Assembly (NCBI RefSeq): GCF_030506285.1
Contig: NZ_CP119422.1
Span: forward strand, 4,637,501-4,701,500
Direction of reading: 5' to 3'
Length of the DNA: 64,000 bases
Source of the DNA: Catalinimonas niigatensis
GTDB taxonomy: Bacteria; Bacteroidota; Bacteroidia; Cytophagales; Cyclobacteriaceae
A program made the translations under genes and the position numbers. Of this stretch, positions 16,451 to 26,416 are shown piece after piece (the stretch's first letter is position 1; every line of letters begins with the position of its first letter). A model generated the notes under the pieces. That model was given only the letters and a program-made list of their open reading frames with translations. It did no database searches and was not told where the DNA came from.

Positions 16451-18922
16451 ATGCTCAGCAATTACCTTAAAATCACCATACGCAACATGCGGAGACATAC
16501 ATTCTTCGCGATGCTCAACATATCAGGACTGGCCGTAGGTATGGCGGGTTTTCTGCTGATTGTGCTGTACGTCTTTCATGAACTGAGTTACGATAGGTTC
16601 TTTCCCAACGATAGCCGGATTTACCGCATTACCACCTTTACAAAAGGCGAGCAGGATGTGATGCATTATGCTACTTCGCCTATGCCGCTGGCTCCTGCCA
16701 TGCAGGAAGAGATTCCGGAAGTAGAAGCCATAACCCGGGTGATGAAATGGAATGATTTTACCATTCGGTTAGAAGGGGCAGAAGATAAAAAATTCAAAGA
16801 AGCCGATGTATATTATGCTGAACAGAGTTTTTTCAACGTGCTGGGCTACAATCTGCTGGCTGGCGATCCTAATACTGCACTGGCTTCTGAGGCCTTGGTG
16901 CTTACGCAGGAGACTGCCCGGCGATATTTTGGCAAGGAAGCGGAAACCCCTGAAAAACTGATTGGCAAAACTTTGCTGGTAGGCGGTAAAAATGCTAATC
17001 TCTTTCCCATTACCGGCATTGTGGAGAATCCGCCAGTGCAGACTCATTTTCACTTCGACATACTTATTTCCACACCCAACAATGAGTTCTTTGGCTTTCA
17101 TACACAGGAATGGACTTTTACAGCCCTACATACCTATGCGCTGATCAACGAGGCGGCAGCGCAGGATTCGCAGATAGCAGAAAAAATAGAACAGAAGCTG
17201 ACGACTTTTCTGCCCAAATATGTGCTGCCCTCAATTCAAATGAGTATAGAAAAATACCAGCAATCGGGCTATGCTTTTGACTTCCACCTGCAGCCACTTA
17301 CCGATATTCACCTCCACTCCCAACTCATCAAAGAGCATGAGGCCAATGGCAACATCACTTATGTATATATTTTTTCAGTAGTAGCTTTGTTTATTCTGGT
17401 GTTGGCCTGTGTTAACTTTATTAATCTTTCTACAGCACGTGCGGCACAACGTACCAAAGAGGTAGGGGTGCGCAAAGTGATGGGCGCTGCGCAACCTTCA
17501 CTGATCAGGCAGTTTCTGTTGGAATCTATTAGCTATAGTCTTATCGCCACGCTGATCGCCTTGGGTATGGTAGAATTGCTAAGAATCCCTTTCCAACAGT
17601 TTACCGGCAGAACCCTTACGCTTAGCCTGCTGGATATTCCATATTTACCCCTTGGGCTTGTGATCGTGGTGCTGGGCATGGGCTTGCTGGCAGGCAGTTA
17701 TCCTGCCTTCTATCTTTCTTCCTTCCAACCGCAGCATGTGCTGAAAGGGCAAGCTGTGGGTAGGGGAAAACAGGGATTTCATCAATATCTGCGGAGCGGG
17801 CTGGTGGTGTTTCAGTTTAGCATCTCTGTGGTGCTCATCATCTGTACGATGCTTATTTATCAGCAACTACAGTATATCCAAAGCAAAAGCCTGGGCTTTG
17901 ACCGGGAAAATGTCATCGTCATCCACAACGATCGCGACATGACCAACAATATGGAAAACTTTACGGTGGCGTTGAAAGAGCAAGCTTCCATTCAGGATGT
18001 CAGTTTTACTACCCTCCTGCCTGCCTATGGTGAATCTCAGATGCGCGTCATACAAACAGAAAATTCTGACTTCCAGTACGATAATATCAAATGGTTTCAG
18101 GCAGATGAGCACTATGCCAGCACCCTCGATCTGGAGTTGGTGGATGGCCGCTGGTTTTCCAAAGATTTTGCCTCAGATACAGCAGCTATTATTCTGAATG
18201 AAGCTGCCGTGAAAACGATGGGGTTGCAGGAGCCTGTGGGTAAGTTCTTGTGGATGAACAAAGGTGAGGAAGATGAGAAATACCTGAAGATTATCGCTGT
18301 GGTCAAAGATTATCATTATGAATCTTTTGACCAGACCATCAAACCCTTTGTGGTAGAATTGCTGCGTCCGGCTTCCAGCTTCCGGCGGGATTATATTGCA
18401 GTCAGAACGGCTCCGGGCGATGTGCAGCAGAGTATAGGCGCCATTGAAGCCCAATGGAAAGCCTTTGCTCCCAACATTCCCATGGTCTATTCTTTTCTGG
18501 ATGCAGATTTTGACCATATGTTCCGGGCAGAACAGCGGATGGGAACCGTATTCACTGCTTTTTCCAGTCTGGCGATCTTCATTGCCTGCCTGGGCTTGTT
18601 GGGACTTGCCGCCTTTACGGCAGAAAAACGTACCCGCGAAATTGGTATCCGCAAGGTGCTGGGGGCTTCGGTAGCAGGCGTAGTCGCCTTACTTTCCACA
18701 GACTTTATGAAACTGATGCTGATCGCACTGTTGATTGCCATGCCGCTGGCGTATGTGGCTATGCAGCAGTGGTTGCAAAACTTTGCTTATCGCACCAACA
18801 TAGAGGTATGGGTTTTTGTGGCAGCAGGACTGGGTGCTTTGCTCCTGGCATTGCTTACGGTAGGCTATCAAACGCTCAAGGCAGCCTTAGCCAATCCGGT
18901 AGACTCTCTTAGGAATGAATGA
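16451..18922 (+). CDS. FtsX/MacB-type ABC permease, cluster copy 3
   Basis: At 823 residues it is longer than most copies because of insertions in the two periplasmic domains (for example AEQSFFNVLGYN and MNKGEEDEKYLK regions). The first helix region reads MAGFLLIVLYVFHELSYDRF. Coupling motifs are AAQRTKEVGVRKVMGAAQPS and RTREIGIRKVLGA. The helix-4 region has VVFQFSISVVLIICTMLIYQQL, nearly the same as in copies 5 and 8. The C-terminus is ANPVDSLRNE. The 186-base region before it has no gene and no recognisable promoter. Confidence 0.88.
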   Translation: MLSNYLKITIRNMRRHTFFAMLNISGLAVGMAGFLLIVLYVFHELSYDRFFPNDSRIYRITTFTKGEQDVMHYATSPMPLAPAMQEEIPEVEAITRVMKWNDFTIRLEGAEDKKFKEADVYYAEQSFFNVLGYNLLAGDPNTALASEALVLTQETARRYFGKEAETPEKLIGKTLLVGGKNANLFPITGIVENPPVQTHFHFDILISTPNNEFFGFHTQEWTFTALHTYALINEAAAQDSQIAEKIEQKLTTFLPKYVLPSIQMSIEKYQQSGYAFDFHLQPLTDIHLHSQLIKEHEANGNITYVYIFSVVALFILVLACVNFINLSTARAAQRTKEVGVRKVMGAAQPSLIRQFLLESISYSLIATLIALGMVELLRIPFQQFTGRTLTLSLLDIPYLPLGLVIVVLGMGLLAGSYPAFYLSSFQPQHVLKGQAVGRGKQGFHQYLRSGLVVFQFSISVVLIICTMLIYQQLQYIQSKSLGFDRENVIVIHNDRDMTNNMENFTVALKEQASIQDVSFTTLLPAYGESQMRVIQTENSDFQYDNIKWFQADEHYASTLDLELVDGRWFSKDFASDTAAIILNEAAVKTMGLQEPVGKFLWMNKGEEDEKYLKIIAVVKDYHYESFDQTIKPFVVELLRPASSFRRDYIAVRTAPGDVQQSIGAIEAQWKAFAPNIPMVYSFLDADFDHMFRAEQRMGTVFTAFSSLAIFIACLGLLGLAAFTAEKRTREIGIRKVLGASVAGVVALLSTDFMKLMLIALLIAMPLAYVAMQQWLQNFAYRTNIEVWVFVAAGLGALLLALLTVGYQTLKAALANPVDSLRNE

Positions 18923-18930
18923 AATCACAC

Positions 18931-19008
18931 AAATTACAATGAATCAGATGTTCTGTATGCTTACAGCCCTTGTTCACTGTCCATTGCATATTGTAAACTG
19001 ATAAAAAG
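18931..19008 (+). repeat. Leader sequence before permease copy 4, repeated before copy 5
   Basis: From AAATTACAATGAA onward this spacer matches the one at 21504-21574: both contain GTATGCTTACA, then TGTCCATTGCA, and end ATTG...CTGATAAAA or TTGATAAAACT just before the ATG. By eye about three quarters of positions agree. A recent duplication covering gene plus leader, or a shared regulatory leader, would explain it. Confidence 0.5.
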
Positions 19009-21495
19009 ATGCTAAAAAATTTCATCAAGACAACGCTTCGCAACTGCCTTCGACATAAAACGTATACGGGTCTCAACATCCTGGGACTGGCCGTAGGGAT
19101 GATGGTTTGCCTTTTGACGGGGCTTTATGTGCAGGACGAACTGCAATACGACCGTTTTCATGAGGATGCAGAGCAACTGTACAGAGTAGATATGTCCTAC
19201 ATCTGGGGAGATGCCTATGACCGCTTTGGCTCCACGTCGCCTCCGGTAGCGCCTCTGCTGAAGGAAAACTTTCCTGAAATTACTTCGGCAACAAGACTCT
19301 ATGATCCCGGAACCCTTTTCTTTTCGCTGGACGGTGGAGATTCCCAACTTAAAGTTTTTGAAGAAGAGAATGTGCTGGCAGCAGACTCCACCTTTGCTGA
19401 CTTATTCACCCTTGCAGAGTTGAAGGGTAACGTGGAGGAAGCCTTACAAAACCCGAATACCGTTATTTTAACAGAAGCCTCTGCCAAAAGATACTTCGGC
19501 GATGGAGAAGCTCTGGGACAGTTGCTTAGGCTAAAATTAGGAGAGCAGGAGCAAACTCTTGAAGTGGGAGCCGTGGTAGGCAGTTTCCCTGAGCAGTCAC
19601 ATTTTCAGTTTGACATGTTATTGTCTATGTCCACTTTTTCGGGTGTGAAGGAGCGTGAGTGGGTTTGGGTCTGGACAACCTTCGCCACCTATGTGAAAGT
19701 AAAAGAAGGAACAGATATTGAGCAACTGGAAGAGAAAATACGCACTTTGCCTGCCCGCTATGCCGGCTCCAGCCTGGAGCGTATTTACGGCTACTCCTTT
19801 GAAGAGTACGAGAAAAAAGGCAAGAAATGGGAGCTTTATCTGCTTCCTATCACCGACATCCATCTTTTTTCAGAAAACTCTTCTAACCGCCTGGGGGCTA
19901 CCGGCGATATCAAGGATATCTATCTGCTGGTGACTATAGGCTTACTGGTCATGGCACTGGCGGTTATCAACTTTGTGAATCTCTCTACAGCCAGAGCTTC
20001 CCAACGCACCAAAGAGATTGGGGTACACAAAGTGCTGGGAGCAGGGAAAACGCGCATGCTCAAATGGTTTCTGCTGGAATCCCTGCTTTTTGGCGGTACA
20101 GCTATGCTGATTGCACTGGCGCTTACAGAATTGCTGGCTCCTTATTTTAACCAGATTTCCGGCAAGCAGCTTTCCCTGCTGCAAAGTACCAACGGGCTCT
20201 TTTTTCTCTTGCTGCTGGCTTTTACCTGCGGCGTCAGTCTGCTGGCAGGCAGCTATCCGGCCTTCTATATGTCTTCTTTCAACCCTGTAAAAGCACTGAA
20301 AAAGAAGATAATTACCGGCAGCGGCGCAAAGGCGATCCTGATGCGCAATGGTCTGGTAACTTTTCAGTTTGTCATTTCCATCGGACTGATCATCTTTACG
20401 CTGGTCATTCACCGGCAGCTCCATCATGCCCAGAACATGAAACTGGGTTTTGCGTCGGATAATCTGATTGTACTGCACCATGCAGAGCAAGCTCCCAATC
20501 AGGCGGAGCAACTCCTGAACCAGCTTCGTCAGGACAGCAGGGTCGCCTACGCAAGCCTGACCAATGTAATGCCTCCCTCGGTATACAATGAAGATAACTT
20601 CTCTGCCTATGGCAGTGAGGAGGCAGGTGTGCCTATCAACACCATGGTGGTGGATGCACATTATTTGCCTACACTGGATGTACAGCTTCAGGTTGGGCGT
20701 AATTTTAGAGAAGGCAGCCCGGCGGACCTTGAAGGCGTTATTCTGAACGAGATGGCAGTCAGGACGCTGGGATGGAGTCTGCATCCTGATTCCGAAGATT
20801 TTGCGTTAGGCAAACAACTGAAATCTCCCGGGCAGCTTTTTGAAGTCATTGGAATTACCACTGATTTTCATTTTCAGTCTCTGCGTGAGCAGGTGATGCC
20901 CCTGGCGATCTTTTATGAAGGCAGCAATATGTGGGCAGGCGATACCCGCTTTATCGCCTTGCGGCCCGGTGAAGGCTACCGCTCAGGTACGCAGATACAG
21001 CAGTTGATTGCCGATATGGAAAATAAGTGGCAGGCTCAGGTTCCACAGGTACCTTTCAAATATTCTTTCCTGGATGATGATTATTTCGCCCAGTTTATGG
21101 CTGAAAAAAGGCTCGGACAGGTATTTACCTGCCTGACTGCCCTGGCCATTTTCATCGCCTGCATGGGATTATATGGCCTGATGACTTTTGTAGTAGAACG
21201 GAAGCAGAAAGAAATTGGCATCCGCAAGGTGCTGGGAGCCAGTGTGGCTCAGGTGTTTATGCAGATCTCCGGCAATTTCTCTCGGCTGGTGCTATTTGCC
21301 CTGCTGCTTGCCTCTCCGCTCACCTGGTATTTGACAGACCATTGGCTACAGACCTTTGCCTATCGCACCGATATTCCTTTTTGGTTCTTTGTGCTGGCGG
21401 GTGTGGGTGTACTGCTTGTTTCCGTGCTTTCAGTCAGCTATCAGTCCATCAGAGCAGCCCTAGCCAATCCGGTGGACTCACTGAGGGATGAATAA
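19009..21495 (+). CDS. FtsX/MacB-type ABC permease, cluster copy 4
   Basis: The longest copy (828 residues) and the most divergent of the DELxYDRFH type: GLYVQDELQYDRFHEDAEQLYRV. In its first coupling motif, RTKEIGVHKVLGAGKTR, His replaces the Arg that all other copies have (G-I/V-R-K). The second motif is normal (RKQKEIGIRKVLGA). It has a Trp-rich periplasmic segment (EWVWVWTTFATYVKV) and PVKALKKKIITGSGAK in the loop before helix 4. The C-terminus is ANPVDSLRDE. The altered coupling residue could change or abolish pairing with an ATPase on that half; that is inference. Confidence 0.87.
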   Translation: MLKNFIKTTLRNCLRHKTYTGLNILGLAVGMMVCLLTGLYVQDELQYDRFHEDAEQLYRVDMSYIWGDAYDRFGSTSPPVAPLLKENFPEITSATRLYDPGTLFFSLDGGDSQLKVFEEENVLAADSTFADLFTLAELKGNVEEALQNPNTVILTEASAKRYFGDGEALGQLLRLKLGEQEQTLEVGAVVGSFPEQSHFQFDMLLSMSTFSGVKEREWVWVWTTFATYVKVKEGTDIEQLEEKIRTLPARYAGSSLERIYGYSFEEYEKKGKKWELYLLPITDIHLFSENSSNRLGATGDIKDIYLLVTIGLLVMALAVINFVNLSTARASQRTKEIGVHKVLGAGKTRMLKWFLLESLLFGGTAMLIALALTELLAPYFNQISGKQLSLLQSTNGLFFLLLLAFTCGVSLLAGSYPAFYMSSFNPVKALKKKIITGSGAKAILMRNGLVTFQFVISIGLIIFTLVIHRQLHHAQNMKLGFASDNLIVLHHAEQAPNQAEQLLNQLRQDSRVAYASLTNVMPPSVYNEDNFSAYGSEEAGVPINTMVVDAHYLPTLDVQLQVGRNFREGSPADLEGVILNEMAVRTLGWSLHPDSEDFALGKQLKSPGQLFEVIGITTDFHFQSLREQVMPLAIFYEGSNMWAGDTRFIALRPGEGYRSGTQIQQLIADMENKWQAQVPQVPFKYSFLDDDYFAQFMAEKRLGQVFTCLTALAIFIACMGLYGLMTFVVERKQKEIGIRKVLGASVAQVFMQISGNFSRLVLFALLLASPLTWYLTDHWLQTFAYRTDIPFWFFVLAGVGVLLVSVLSVSYQSIRAALANPVDSLRDE

Positions 21496-21503
21496 AGTCA
21501 AAT

Positions 21504-21574
21504 AAATTACAATGAACGATGTGCAATGTATGCTTACAACCTTTGCTCATTGTCCATTGCAAATTGATAAAACT
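21504..21574 (+). repeat. Leader sequence before permease copy 5, repeat of the copy 4 leader
   Basis: This is the second copy of the leader at 18931-19008. An open frame from 21512 runs through it into the permease, but the family start (MLKNYLSIAFRHL) is the ATG at 21575, so the leader is treated as untranslated. Confidence 0.5.
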
Positions 21575-23956
21575 ATGCTCAAAAATTACTTATCCATCGC
21601 CTTTCGTCATCTGTATAAGCGTAAGTTCTATACCCTCATCAATGTATTAGGTTTATCCGTAGCATTAACGGCCTGCATCCTCATTTCTTTGTATGTGTTG
21701 GATGAACTGAGTTATGACCGCTTCCATGAAAAAGCGGATAGGATTTACCGGGTCACTAATGAAGTGAATTTTAACGGGCAAGAAAGCAGCTACGCTTCTA
21801 CCAACTATCATGTTGCCGAAGTGATTGATGATGAAATTCCGGAAATAGAAAGTACACTAAGGGTAGAAAAGCTATGGAATCAAACCATCAAGCTGAATGA
21901 TGACTTATATTCGGGTATAGAAACCATTGGGGCAGACAGTAATTTCTTCTCCTTCTTTACCTTTCCCCTGCTGGAAGGCAATCCGGCCACCGTCCTGAGC
22001 GATCCTTCTTCCGTGATTCTGACAGAAGAGCTGGCGCAGGTCTTATTTAAGCGATCAACGGATGTAATAGGAGAAAGTGTAGAAATAGGAGGTGAAGTGT
22101 ATAAAGTAAGTGCTGTGGCTGAAAACCCTCCTGCCAATGCGCATTTTCATTTTGAAATGATCAGACCGTTTGAGCCTCGGCAAAATGAAAGAGTCAACTG
22201 GGGAAGTATCAATGGTCTGTTGTCTACTTATTTTTTATTGAGCGAACATGCTTCGGTAGAAGCAGTGCCGGAGAAGATCAAAGCGGTGTGTATTAAGTAT
22301 AATCCGGATATTGCCGAAGGCATAAAACTAGGTAAGTTTGAAGCGAACTTTATCGCTCAACCCCTGAGCAGCATTCATCTGTACTCCGATATGGATATGG
22401 AACTGGAAGCCAATAGCGATATCCGCTATGTGTATATTTTCTCCCTCATTGCTCTCTTCGTGTTAATCATTGCTGGGGTTAATTATGTGAATCTGTCCAC
22501 TGCCCGCTCCGCAGACCGGGCCAAGGAAATAGGGATACGCAAGACATTGGGTTCCATGCGGCAAAAGCTCATCGCTCAGTTTTTGGTAGAGTCGCTGCTG
22601 GTAAGTCTGTGCGCTACGCTGTTAAGCCTGGGCATGGCAGAGCTTTTTCGTCATCCGTTTAACCAACTGGCAGGCAAAGCGTTATCATTTAATTTATTTG
22701 ACAATCCATTCTTAGGGCTTGTGCTATTAATGGTAGGCCTGGGGGTAGGAGTGCTGGCAGGCATCTATCCGGCCTTTTATCTGACGCGCTTTCAGCCGGT
22801 GCAGGTACTACGCGGAGCTTTGAAGACGGGAAGAGAAGGCAGACGTTTTCGCAATTCACTGGTGGTTTTCCAGTTCAGCATTACCATTGCACTCATCATT
22901 TGTACCGGTATCGTCTATCAGCAATTGCAGTACATGCAAAATAAAAAGTTAGGGTATGACCAGGAAAACGTGGTTTTACTGAGCAATGCAGTTGAGGATA
23001 AGTATGAAACTTTTGTCAACGAAGTAAAAGCTCATCCGCAGGTACAGTTTGTCACAGCTTCCAGTCAAAGTCCCCACCTGATCACCAATGCCCAGGGTGG
23101 ATTAACTGTAAAGGGACAGGGTGAAAATCAGGCTTATCAGCTCAACCGGCTGTTTGTAGATTATGATTTCCTGTCAGCCTTTGATATACCTCTGAAAGAA
23201 GGACGAAACTTCTCCCGTGCACATGCTTCAGATTCAATGGCTTTGATTTTGAATGAAGCTGCTGTCAGGCAACTGGGACTTGATGATCCCATGCAGTCAG
23301 AAATTGATCGTGATGGTGAGATGTATCATGTAGTGGGCGTAGTGGAAGATTTTCATTTTCAGTCATTGCACAATGAGATTGCCCCGCTTTTCATCCTCCT
23401 GGGGCCAAACCCTTCTTATTACAACGATCTGGAAATCCGCATCAGCGGAGAGGATGTGCCGGGCACACTGGCATTTCTGGAAGAGAGCTGGAAGAAATTT
23501 ACTCCCGATACACCCTTTAACTTCTCTTTTCTCAACCAGGATTATGAAGCTTTGTACAGGACAGAAATGCGGTTGGGAAAGGTGTTTGGTATTTTCACTG
23601 GCCTGGCCATTTTTGTAGCCTGCTTAGGCTTACTGGCATTGGTGGCCTTTATGGCGGAGCAACGGAGCAAGGAGATTGGTATCCGCAAAGTGCTGGGCGC
23701 TTCTGCCCGCAGTATCATTATTTTGCTGTCGCAGGGTTATACCAAACTCATCCTGCTTTCGCTGCTGCTTGCCGTACCGCTATCCTACCTTGCCATGCAG
23801 CAATGGCTGGCCGATTATGCTTATCGTGTCAATATGGATCTCTGGATATTTTTAGGCGCAGGAATAGCAGCCCTGTTGATAGCCTGGCTGGCTGTCAGTT
23901 TTCAAGCCATCAAAGCAGCTACCGCCAATCCGGTGGATTCATTAAGAAATGAATAA
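21575..23956 (+). CDS. FtsX/MacB-type ABC permease, cluster copy 5
   Basis: The ATG at 21575 gives 793 residues and the family N-terminus MLKNYLSIAFRHLYKRKFYT; an upstream ATG at 21512 would only add leader-encoded residues. First-helix region: LTACILISLYVLDELSYDRFHEKADRIYRV. Coupling motifs: SADRAKEIGIRKTLGSMRQK and QRSKEIGIRKVLGA. Its periplasmic domains resemble those of copies 1 and 6 (LAVDST/GADSNFF-FFSFPL, NPPANAHFHFE). The C-terminus is ANPVDSLRNE. Copy 6 begins 24 bases later, so these two are surely co-transcribed. Confidence 0.88.
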   Translation: MLKNYLSIAFRHLYKRKFYTLINVLGLSVALTACILISLYVLDELSYDRFHEKADRIYRVTNEVNFNGQESSYASTNYHVAEVIDDEIPEIESTLRVEKLWNQTIKLNDDLYSGIETIGADSNFFSFFTFPLLEGNPATVLSDPSSVILTEELAQVLFKRSTDVIGESVEIGGEVYKVSAVAENPPANAHFHFEMIRPFEPRQNERVNWGSINGLLSTYFLLSEHASVEAVPEKIKAVCIKYNPDIAEGIKLGKFEANFIAQPLSSIHLYSDMDMELEANSDIRYVYIFSLIALFVLIIAGVNYVNLSTARSADRAKEIGIRKTLGSMRQKLIAQFLVESLLVSLCATLLSLGMAELFRHPFNQLAGKALSFNLFDNPFLGLVLLMVGLGVGVLAGIYPAFYLTRFQPVQVLRGALKTGREGRRFRNSLVVFQFSITIALIICTGIVYQQLQYMQNKKLGYDQENVVLLSNAVEDKYETFVNEVKAHPQVQFVTASSQSPHLITNAQGGLTVKGQGENQAYQLNRLFVDYDFLSAFDIPLKEGRNFSRAHASDSMALILNEAAVRQLGLDDPMQSEIDRDGEMYHVVGVVEDFHFQSLHNEIAPLFILLGPNPSYYNDLEIRISGEDVPGTLAFLEESWKKFTPDTPFNFSFLNQDYEALYRTEMRLGKVFGIFTGLAIFVACLGLLALVAFMAEQRSKEIGIRKVLGASARSIIILLSQGYTKLILLSLLLAVPLSYLAMQQWLADYAYRVNMDLWIFLGAGIAALLIAWLAVSFQAIKAATANPVDSLRNE

Positions 23957-23980
23957 ATCTCACTGTTAATCACCAATAAG

Positions 23981-26365
23981 ATGCTGGACAATTACTTTAA
24001 AATAGCCCTGCGCAACCTCTGGAAACGGAAGTTCTTTACTGCCATCAACATCATCGGTCTGGCAGTAGGCATGACCTGCTGCCTGCTAATCAGCGTTTAT
24101 GTGCTGGACGAGCTGAGTTATGATAGCATTCATGAAAAAGCAGATCGGATTTACCGCATCACCACTTACCTGAACATCAATGGACAGGAATATGATGTGG
24201 CTTCCAGTAGTGAGGAGGTCGCTGAAGTACTTTCCACCGAATTACCAGAGGCAGAAAAACTGGTGCGTATTGATCCATTGAACGCCAGGCCGGTGAAATA
24301 TGGAGAGCAACTTTTTTCAGAAGAAAATATCCTGGCCGTAGACAGCACCTTCTTTGATGTATTCAGCTTTCCGCTTGCTGAAGGGAATCTGGCAAAGGCG
24401 CTACAACATCCTCAGTCGGTCATCCTGACCCAAACCACAGCCAGTAAATACTTTGGCAGGCAATCCGATTTGCTGGGAGAGACTTTGCTGATAGACAGGC
24501 AGGCTTATACCATCACCGGCATTGCGGAAGATCCGCCGGCCAACAGCCATTTCCACTTTGATTTCCTCATTCCCTTTCAGTATCAGCAGGCACAATATCC
24601 TGGCTGGGTCAATGTGGATGAGCTTAAAACCTATATGCTGCTGACTGAGGGTAGCGATCCTACACCCATTCCGGAAAAATTGTATGCGCTGTTCAAAAAA
24701 CATGATGCCGGGCAGTATGAAGAAATGACAAAAATGGGAGTAAAGGCCGATTTTTCCATACAGCCCCTGCTGGACATCCACCTGTATTCCCAACTCTTGA
24801 ATGAGTTTGAACCCAGTGGCGATGTAGCTTATGTATACGCCTTTGTGGCTATCGCCTTGTTCATTATGCTGCTGGCCTGTACCAACTTTATCAACCTTTC
24901 CACCGCCCGCTCTGCCGAAAGAGCCAAAGAAGTAGGCATCCGAAAAACGGTAGGCTCTAGCCGTGCCGCACTGGTGAGGCAGTTTCTGATGGAATCTATG
25001 CTGATGAGTATGTTGGCGATGCTGCTGGCATTAGGACTGGCTGAACTGCTGCGTTATCCTTTCAATGAGGTGGCTGGCAAAACCCTGGAACTGCACCTGC
25101 TGGATGAAGCACAGGTTTGGGGAATTATCCTAAGCATTACGCTGCTGTCGGGCTTGCTGGCTGGTCTGTATCCTGCCTGGTACCTGACCAAATTTGAGCC
25201 GATAAAAGTGCTGAAAGGTAACTTTATCTCCGGCAGGCAAAGCCAGCGATTCAGAAATGTGCTGGTGGTGTTCCAGTACAGTGTGTCCATCGTGTTGGTC
25301 ATTTGCACCCTGCTGGTCTATCAGCAATTGCGGTATATGCAGAACATCAACCTGGGCTTTAACAAAGAGAATGTGTTGGTGATCAGGAATGCAGATCGTT
25401 TACAAACCCAATATGAATCATTTTTTAATGCTTTAAGATCGCAATCTTTTGTAAAGGCAGTAGCGGCCGCTACGCAGAATCCCCTGGCGGTGGACAATAT
25501 CAGCGATGCCAGGAATAAAGAGGATAATTCGGACCAAAGTATGATGCTGGCCAGTCAGACCGTGACCTATGAGTATCTGCAAACTTTAGGAATTCAGATC
25601 AAAGAAGGACGTAATTTTTCTCCCGACATGGCTTCGGATACGGCTGCTTTGATTCTGAATCAGGCGGCGGTAAGAGCATTGGGTCTGGAAGATCCGCTCA
25701 ACGCACTCATTGATTATGATATGGATTACGATTACCATGTGATTGGCATTACGGAAGACTTTCATTTTGATTCTCCTCATAAAAGTATAGTACCTTTTGC
25801 TTTTATGTTGAGGCATAAAGAGCAAAAGTTAAGCACCATAGAAGTAAGGATAGCATCCGATGATATGGCAAAACATTTGGCTGAAATTGAAAATCTTTGG
25901 AACAGCCAGGCTGCAGATGTGCCCTTCACCTATTCCTTTCTGGACGAAGATTATGATGCGATGTTTCGGGCAGAGCAGCGTCTGGGCAAGTTGTTTACGG
26001 GTTTCACGATCTTAGCGTTGCTGGTGGCTGGTTTGGGCTTGTTTGCCTTAGCCGCTTTTATGGCAGAGCGCAGGGCCAAAGAAATCGGCATCCGCAAAGT
26101 GCTGGGGGCTACTGTTACGCAGGTGGTGCTGTTACTGGGCAAAGACTTTATGCGCCTGCTGCTGCTGGCTTTTCTGATTGCCATTCCCCTGGGATATTTT
26201 TCCATGCGGCAGTGGCTGGAAAATTTTGAATACCGCATAGAGATGAGCGTGGCTCTGTTCATCATGGCTGGATTCGGGGTGATGCTGATCGCCTGGCTCA
26301 CCATCAGCTTTCAGTCAGTCAAAGCTGCCACCGCCAATCCGGTAGACTCTTTGAGGAATGAATAG
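23981..26365 (+). CDS. FtsX/MacB-type ABC permease, cluster copy 6
   Basis: 794 residues, starting MLDNYFKIALRNLWKRKFFT. It is closest by eye to copies 1 and 5: VGMTCCLLISVYVLDELSYDSIHEKADRIYRI, EDPPANSHFHFDFLIPF, SAERAKEVGIRKTVGSSRAA and RAKEIGIRKVLGA. In place of the usual Arg-Phe it has DSIHEK after DELSY. The loop before helix 4 reads PIKVLKGNFISGRQSQRFRNVLVVFQ. The C-terminus is ANPVDSLRNE. Copy 7 begins 51 bases later. Confidence 0.88.
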   Translation: MLDNYFKIALRNLWKRKFFTAINIIGLAVGMTCCLLISVYVLDELSYDSIHEKADRIYRITTYLNINGQEYDVASSSEEVAEVLSTELPEAEKLVRIDPLNARPVKYGEQLFSEENILAVDSTFFDVFSFPLAEGNLAKALQHPQSVILTQTTASKYFGRQSDLLGETLLIDRQAYTITGIAEDPPANSHFHFDFLIPFQYQQAQYPGWVNVDELKTYMLLTEGSDPTPIPEKLYALFKKHDAGQYEEMTKMGVKADFSIQPLLDIHLYSQLLNEFEPSGDVAYVYAFVAIALFIMLLACTNFINLSTARSAERAKEVGIRKTVGSSRAALVRQFLMESMLMSMLAMLLALGLAELLRYPFNEVAGKTLELHLLDEAQVWGIILSITLLSGLLAGLYPAWYLTKFEPIKVLKGNFISGRQSQRFRNVLVVFQYSVSIVLVICTLLVYQQLRYMQNINLGFNKENVLVIRNADRLQTQYESFFNALRSQSFVKAVAAATQNPLAVDNISDARNKEDNSDQSMMLASQTVTYEYLQTLGIQIKEGRNFSPDMASDTAALILNQAAVRALGLEDPLNALIDYDMDYDYHVIGITEDFHFDSPHKSIVPFAFMLRHKEQKLSTIEVRIASDDMAKHLAEIENLWNSQAADVPFTYSFLDEDYDAMFRAEQRLGKLFTGFTILALLVAGLGLFALAAFMAERRAKEIGIRKVLGATVTQVVLLLGKDFMRLLLLAFLIAIPLGYFSMRQWLENFEYRIEMSVALFIMAGFGVMLIAWLTISFQSVKAATANPVDSLRNE

Positions 26366-26416
26366 AGAGAGGGAATTTTACTTACACATGCCAAGTTGGC
26401 CTAAGCCTTTGAAATC

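Noticed and set aside
19942-20784. 280-codon minus-strand open frame inside permease copy 4
   Set aside because: It lies antisense to a well-supported permease, has low-complexity composition and no domain; typical antisense shadow of GC-moderate coding sequence.
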